From: CAZSMC01 sp964607755
Lineage (GTDB): Bacteria; Zhuqueibacterota; Zhuqueibacteria; Residuimicrobiales; Krinioviventaceae
NCBI GenBank assembly: GCA_964607755.1
Contig: CAZSMC010000127.1
Location: forward strand, 1 to 7,926
DNA length: 7,926 nucleotides
Reading direction: 5' to 3'
Position numbers and translations under genes: made by a program
Shown: positions 5,704 to 7,926 of the stretch, piece after piece
How the letters are laid out: the number at the start of each line of letters is the position of its first letter
Numbering within the stretch: position 1 is the first letter of the stretch
Notes under the pieces: model-generated
The model's database searches: none
Told to the model about the DNA's origin: nothing
What the model saw: the letters and a program-made list of their open reading frames with translations, nothing else

Positions 5704-5963
5704 GGCTTTTCTCCGGATTTCTCTAAATTCTCAAGAATACATTTTTTCGCCAATTCCAGGGTAATGGTGAGTCCCTCACACATCAACTGTCCATCGATCA
5801 CAATGGCCGGATAGACGGCAAGCGGATACTGTTGAATATCTTCCAGACGGGTCACTTTATCGATGGTGGCTTCCACTTGTAATTGATGGTCGGCTTTCAG
5901 GAAAATATCGCGAATGTCCTGAAAAACCGGGTTTTCTCCGGGGCCAATGATTTTAATTTTCAT
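5700..5963 (-). CDS. Thioredoxin-fold protein lacking the CxxC site
   Basis: The likely start is the ATG at 5963 (87 residues), preceded by GTGGAAAAC. A further in-frame ATG at 6011 would add 16 residues that do not look like the family. The opening MKIKIIGPG matches the small 'thioredoxin_3' (MtH895-like) family, in which a Cys-x-x-Cys follows directly. Here that position reads E-N-P-V (residues 10-13), so both redox cysteines are gone. The rest of the fold is kept: a strand/helix unit with VEATIDKV and the proline loop YPAIVIDGQ, followed by LMCEGL, whose Cys could be a single reactive thiol. The stop overlaps the next gene by 4 nt (ATGA). Loss of the dithiol argues against a normal disulfide reductase and for a binding, structural or monothiol role. 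The fold is fairly sure; the role is unknown. Confidence 0.78.
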   Translation of the reverse strand: MKIKIIGPGENPVFQDIRDIFLKADHQLQVEATIDKVTRLEDIQQYPLAVYPAIVIDGQLMCEGLTITLELAKKCILENLEKSGEKP

Positions 5964-6017
5964 GTTTTCCACTTTAGCAAATTTTATAAGGAGCACATTT
6001 CTGAGCTCCATATTTTA

Positions 6018-6293
6018 TTATTGAGAATACACTTCCCGCAGCTCCCGTAGCTTCTGCACCAGCTCTTTCTTATCCGGAAACGAAATGGCGTCGCTGGGGC
6101 AATCTCTCATACAGGCATCGCAGCCCACCACACAATTGTAAGGCGTTACCACTTTCATGGTCAGCTCGCCCTGTTCAAAGACGCTGTTGCTGCAGAAATC
6201 GAGACAATTGCCGCAGTTTGTGCACAATTCTTCATCAATGGTGGGATACCACGGTATCTCTTCCCGGGGGATTCCCATGTAAGAACCAGCCAT
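6018..6293 (-). CDS. Short 2[4Fe-4S] ferredoxin
   Basis: This 91-residue protein has two four-cysteine sites: CTNCGNCLDFC (Cys24, 27, 30, 34) and CVVGCDACMRDCP (Cys54, 58, 61, 65). The second has C-x3-C-x2-C-x3-C spacing instead of the classical C-x2-C-x2-C-x3-C, a variant seen in some anaerobe ferredoxins. It probably carries two [4Fe-4S] clusters and passes electrons in the cytoplasm. The N-terminal block GIPREEIPWYPTIDEE is nearly the same as in the longer ferredoxin at 127-771, so the two are paralogs. A strong RBS (GAGGAGGTG) lies within the end of the HdrA-N-like gene, and the start overlaps that gene's stop. After the second site a short charged helix (KKELVQKLRELREVYSQ) ends the protein. 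The ferredoxin call is firm; partner and potential are unknown. Confidence 0.92.
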   Translation of the reverse strand: MAGSYMGIPREEIPWYPTIDEELCTNCGNCLDFCSNSVFEQGELTMKVVTPYNCVVGCDACMRDCPSDAISFPDKKELVQKLRELREVYSQ

Positions 6294-6646
6294 TATTGCA
6301 CCTCCTCTAACGCCTTTTTGATATCTTCAAATGCCTGATTGGTATTTTTAAATGAGATGGACACCGGTTTCCAGTTACTATTCATTTGAATACCGGCGCG
6401 TTCAAAACCATCACGCAGCAATTTCTTTTGCTTTTCTTCTTTGCAAGCCGGCGTAACATAATACACACCTTCTTTCAGCAAATCTTCCATCATCTGTTCG
6501 CCATCTTCTTCGCACAGCCGCGGGTGCAGCAGCATATAATCCTTGGGCAATTCCATACGGATCCGTTCGCTCAGTTCGCCGAAGTCGATGTCCTTCATGC
6601 TGGGACAGGCAAAACTGCATGTGCACATCAAAATTGCTTTTTTCAT
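6293..6646 (-). CDS. HdrA N-terminal-domain-like cysteine protein
   Basis: This 117-residue protein opens with a beta strand leading into a cysteine cluster (AILMCTCSFACPSM; Cys8, 10, 14), followed by Cys45 (LHPRLCEEDG) and Cys68 (YYVTPACKEEKQ). The same order, a C-x-C cluster at the end of strand one, a later 'lC..dG...i...i' segment and a '(V)..aC' strand end, is found in the N-terminal domain of heterodisulfide reductase subunit A. There the cysteines bind an Fe-S cluster. Here the domain stands alone, without the FAD and ferredoxin parts of full HdrA. The start has a good RBS (ACGGAGG). The stop overlaps the ferredoxin start by one base (TAATG), so the two are probably made together and may act as partners. 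The HdrA-N likeness is by motif pattern and is fairly secure; the function is unknown. Confidence 0.72.
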   Translation of the reverse strand: MKKAILMCTCSFACPSMKDIDFGELSERIRMELPKDYMLLHPRLCEEDGEQMMEDLLKEGVYYVTPACKEEKQKKLLRDGFERAGIQMNSNWKPVSISFKNTNQAFEDIKKALEEVQ

Positions 6647-6703
6647 TGCGAGGCCTCCGTTTTATTTTGTTATAGTTTTTGAATAAAGATAGATTTTACT
6701 TCC

Positions 6704-6824
6704 TCATTTTTTAGCATTTTCTTCATAGATTTCATAAGATTTTTTGGCATCGTGGTAAACAGCTACCAACGCTTTCTTACATGTTTCTTTCTCGTCCGTT
6801 TTAATGTCCGGATTTAATAATCAT
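6704..6824 (-). pseudogene. Small 39-residue gene with apparent +1 frameshift
   Basis: A good Shine-Dalgarno (AGGAG, 6831-6835) sits 6 nt before an ATG at 6824, but that frame stops after seven codons (ATG ATT ATT AAA TCC GGA CAT TAA). The +1 frame is open from just after the ATG to a TGA at 6704-6706 and has a coding look: NPDIKTDEKETCKK, then ALVAVYHDAKKSYEIYEENA, then KK. Removing one A from the AAA at 6813-6815 joins them into a 39-residue charged, probably helical protein with one Cys. The family is not recognised. It could be a decayed gene, a sequencing error, a frameshifted small protein, or a seven-codon leader ORF followed by chance open sequence. The rest of the gap (6657-6703) is A/T-rich and shows only the RBS of the next gene. 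Confidence 0.45.
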
Positions 6825-6855
6825 GACAAACTCCTAAATAAAAGAAATGTTCATT

Positions 6856-7560
6856 TCAATATACGCTCCAGATCAGATATACACCTCCCAGGATCACCAG
6901 AATACCGCAGACTTTTTTCAGAATCACCGCGCCTTTGGAACGTTCATTCCAGTGCAGATATTTTTGTACCATGCTGGTAAAGGTACCTGCCAGTACAATA
7001 ATCGAACAGTGTCCGATGGCATAGACAAGAATCAAAGAACCTGCAAATACCGGTTGTGATGAAGCTGTACTGAACACAATCCCCAGCATGGGCGCCATGT
7101 AGGCGAATGTACACGGGCCGAGGGCCACGCCGAAAACAAGGCCGATCACGAATGCCGCCAGACCGCCTTTCTTTTTCATCTTTGGCTGATTGGACATGCC
7201 CGGAAAGGGCAGATTGATGATTTCGAGCAGATGCAGTCCGATCACGAAAAATATCACAGCTACAATATAATTCCCGGTCTTTCCCACATCGCCCATAATG
7301 CGCCCCATCAGCCCCGTAACCAGTCCGATGACTGCGATGGTGATGAGTATGCCGACAGAAAAAAGTGTGGCCAGAATGAACGCGCGTTTCTTTGTGACAA
7401 TGCCCTGGCCGTCGATAAATCCGACAATCAGGGGAATGCTGGCAAGATGACACGGGCTGAGCAGTATGCTCAAAATGCCCCATGTTAAGGATGCAGTCAG
7501 GGCGAGCCATGCCGCGCCGCTCAAACTTTGGGTCAACCAGACGAACAAATCTTGCATCAT
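6856..7560 (-). CDS. ccdA: CcdA/DsbD-type transmembrane thiol electron carrier
   Basis: This 234-residue, strongly hydrophobic protein has about six membrane segments, the normal size and layout for CcdA. The two reactive cysteines of the family are visible in the expected pseudo-symmetric sites: SPCHLASIPL (Cys37) in the first helix and GPCTFAYMAP (Cys150) in the fourth. A short basic loop (QPKMKKKGG, about residues 125-133) separates the two halves. In the family these cysteines take electrons from cytoplasmic thioredoxin and pass them across the membrane to an exported thioredoxin-like partner. That partner is probably the gene directly upstream, whose stop codon overlaps this start by 4 nt. 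The last residues (VYLIWSVY) end close to a 200-nt gap before the next intact gene. The family call is strong; which exported substrate is reduced cannot be seen. Confidence 0.93.
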   Translation of the reverse strand: MMQDLFVWLTQSLSGAAWLALTASLTWGILSILLSPCHLASIPLIVGFIDGQGIVTKKRAFILATLFSVGILITIAVIGLVTGLMGRIMGDVGKTGNYIVAVIFFVIGLHLLEIINLPFPGMSNQPKMKKKGGLAAFVIGLVFGVALGPCTFAYMAPMLGIVFSTASSQPVFAGSLILVYAIGHCSIIVLAGTFTSMVQKYLHWNERSKGAVILKKVCGILVILGGVYLIWSVY

Positions 7561-7926
7561 TTTACTCCCTGCTTTTTTAATACCTCGACCAGCTCTTCCT
7601 TGGGGAAAAATCCTTCATGCCGAAAATATTCATCGCCGTCTTTATCCAGAAAAATCTGAGTGGGAATCGCTCGTATACCGTATTTTTGGGCATAGGGTTG
7701 TCCCTCTTTTGTCCAGACATCGTGGAATACGACCTTGACTTGTCCCGCATATTCATTTTCAATCTCATCCATAATCGGCTGCATCATCCTGCAGGGGATG
7801 CATTTTACCGATCCCAGTTCAATAAAAGTGACCAATAGTGAATCTGATTTACTGTTCTTTTGCACCTGTGAGGAAGTATCTGAAACGGTTGTCTGTTTTT
7901 CTGTTTTTGCGGCGGATGTCTCTTCG
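7557..7926 (-). CDS. Thioredoxin-like protein, probably exported, 5' partial
   Basis: The thioredoxin fold is seen in a beta strand (LLVTFIELGS), the redox site KCIPC, a long helix starting RMMQPIMDEI, and the cis-proline loop AIPTQIF. The site departs from the usual WCGPC in having Lys-Cys-Ile-Pro-Cys. The reading frame stays open to the window edge: upstream of an internal GTG at 7865 it codes a Ser/Thr/Lys-rich stretch (TSAAKTEKQTTVSDTSS), so the GTG is unlikely to be the true start. Such a linker commonly joins a signal peptide or lipid anchor to an exported thioredoxin domain, but the N-terminus lies outside the window. The stop overlaps the start of the CcdA-like gene by 4 nt (ATGA). 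This coupling suggests that the pair passes electrons from CcdA to this protein outside the membrane, for disulfide reduction, cytochrome c maturation or peroxide defence. The family call is firm; the location and role are inferred. Confidence 0.88.
   Translation of the reverse strand, partial: EETSAAKTEKQTTVSDTSSQVQKNSKSDSLLVTFIELGSVKCIPCRMMQPIMDEIENEYAGQVKVVFHDVWTKEGQPYAQKYGIRAIPTQIFLDKDGDEYFRHEGFFPKEELVEVLKKQGVK

Noticed and set aside
5963..6011. Upstream ATG at 6011 as start of the thioredoxin-fold gene
   Set aside because: The added 16 residues are not like the family N-terminus, and the family opening strand begins exactly at the ATG at 5963.
6018..6293. HgcB-type mercury methylation ferredoxin
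   Set aside because: No HgcA corrinoid protein is present, and the C-terminal cysteine pair of HgcB is missing.
6704..6769. TTG at 6769 as the start of a 21-residue peptide
   Set aside because: No ribosome-binding site precedes it, and it ignores the better AGGAG-ATG signal upstream.
1..7926. CRISPR array, tRNA, rRNA, insertion sequence or phage genes
   Set aside because: No regular short repeats with spacers, no cloverleaf-like sequence, and no transposase or phage motif were seen on either strand.

Overview
All supported genes lie on the minus strand, so transcription runs from the right edge (about 7926) to the left edge (about 1). The genes are tightly packed, with several ATGA or TAATG junctions, and look like one long operon or a chain of two or three. 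The content points to an anaerobic, mesophilic-type bacterium of moderate GC content. There are two ferredoxins with two [4Fe-4S] sites each, an HdrA-N-like cysteine protein, a minimal SUF-type Fe-S assembly pair, a DUF169 protein, an FmdB-type zinc ribbon and an RseC-like membrane protein. Degenerate 'cacagag...ctctgtg' palindromes of a kind common in genomes of the Calditrichota/KSB1/Ignavibacteria/Deltaproteobacteria type occur twice. Placing it near those phyla is a weak inference; there is no rRNA or phylogenetic marker.

Right section (7926-6657): a 5'-partial thioredoxin-like protein with a CIPC site behind a Ser/Thr/Lys-rich linker, probably exported, overlaps by 4 nt a CcdA/DsbD-type membrane electron carrier. 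A 200-nt gap follows, holding what looks like a 39-residue small gene broken by one extra base.

Middle section (6646-5395): four tightly coupled small redox proteins. In order they are an HdrA N-terminal-domain-like protein, a short ferredoxin, a thioredoxin-fold protein that has lost its CxxC, and a glutaredoxin-like protein with CRKS.

Suf section (5360-3505): a sufC/sufB pair like the SMS (minimal SUF-like) system, with genes overlapping by 8 nt. Two related imperfect palindromes flank it.

Left section (3495-1): a class I SAM-dependent methyltransferase, a 46-residue small protein, a DUF169 protein, a CoA-binding (YccU-like) protein, an FmdB-type zinc ribbon, an RseC-like protein, and a second ferredoxin that shares its N-terminal part with the first and carries a C-terminal ACT/NIL-like domain. 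A strong ribosome-binding site at the very left edge shows that the operon continues.

Working hypothesis (inference): the operon moves reducing equivalents through thiols (exported Trx - CcdA - cytoplasmic Grx/Trx-fold proteins) and Fe-S carriers (HdrA-N-like protein, two ferredoxins) and couples this to Fe-S cluster building by SmsCB. No cysteine desulfurase is present in the window. Three places (near 132-135, 2915-2921 and 6813-6815) suggest single-A indels in short A runs, so either sequence error or real decay should be considered before trusting the gene ends there.
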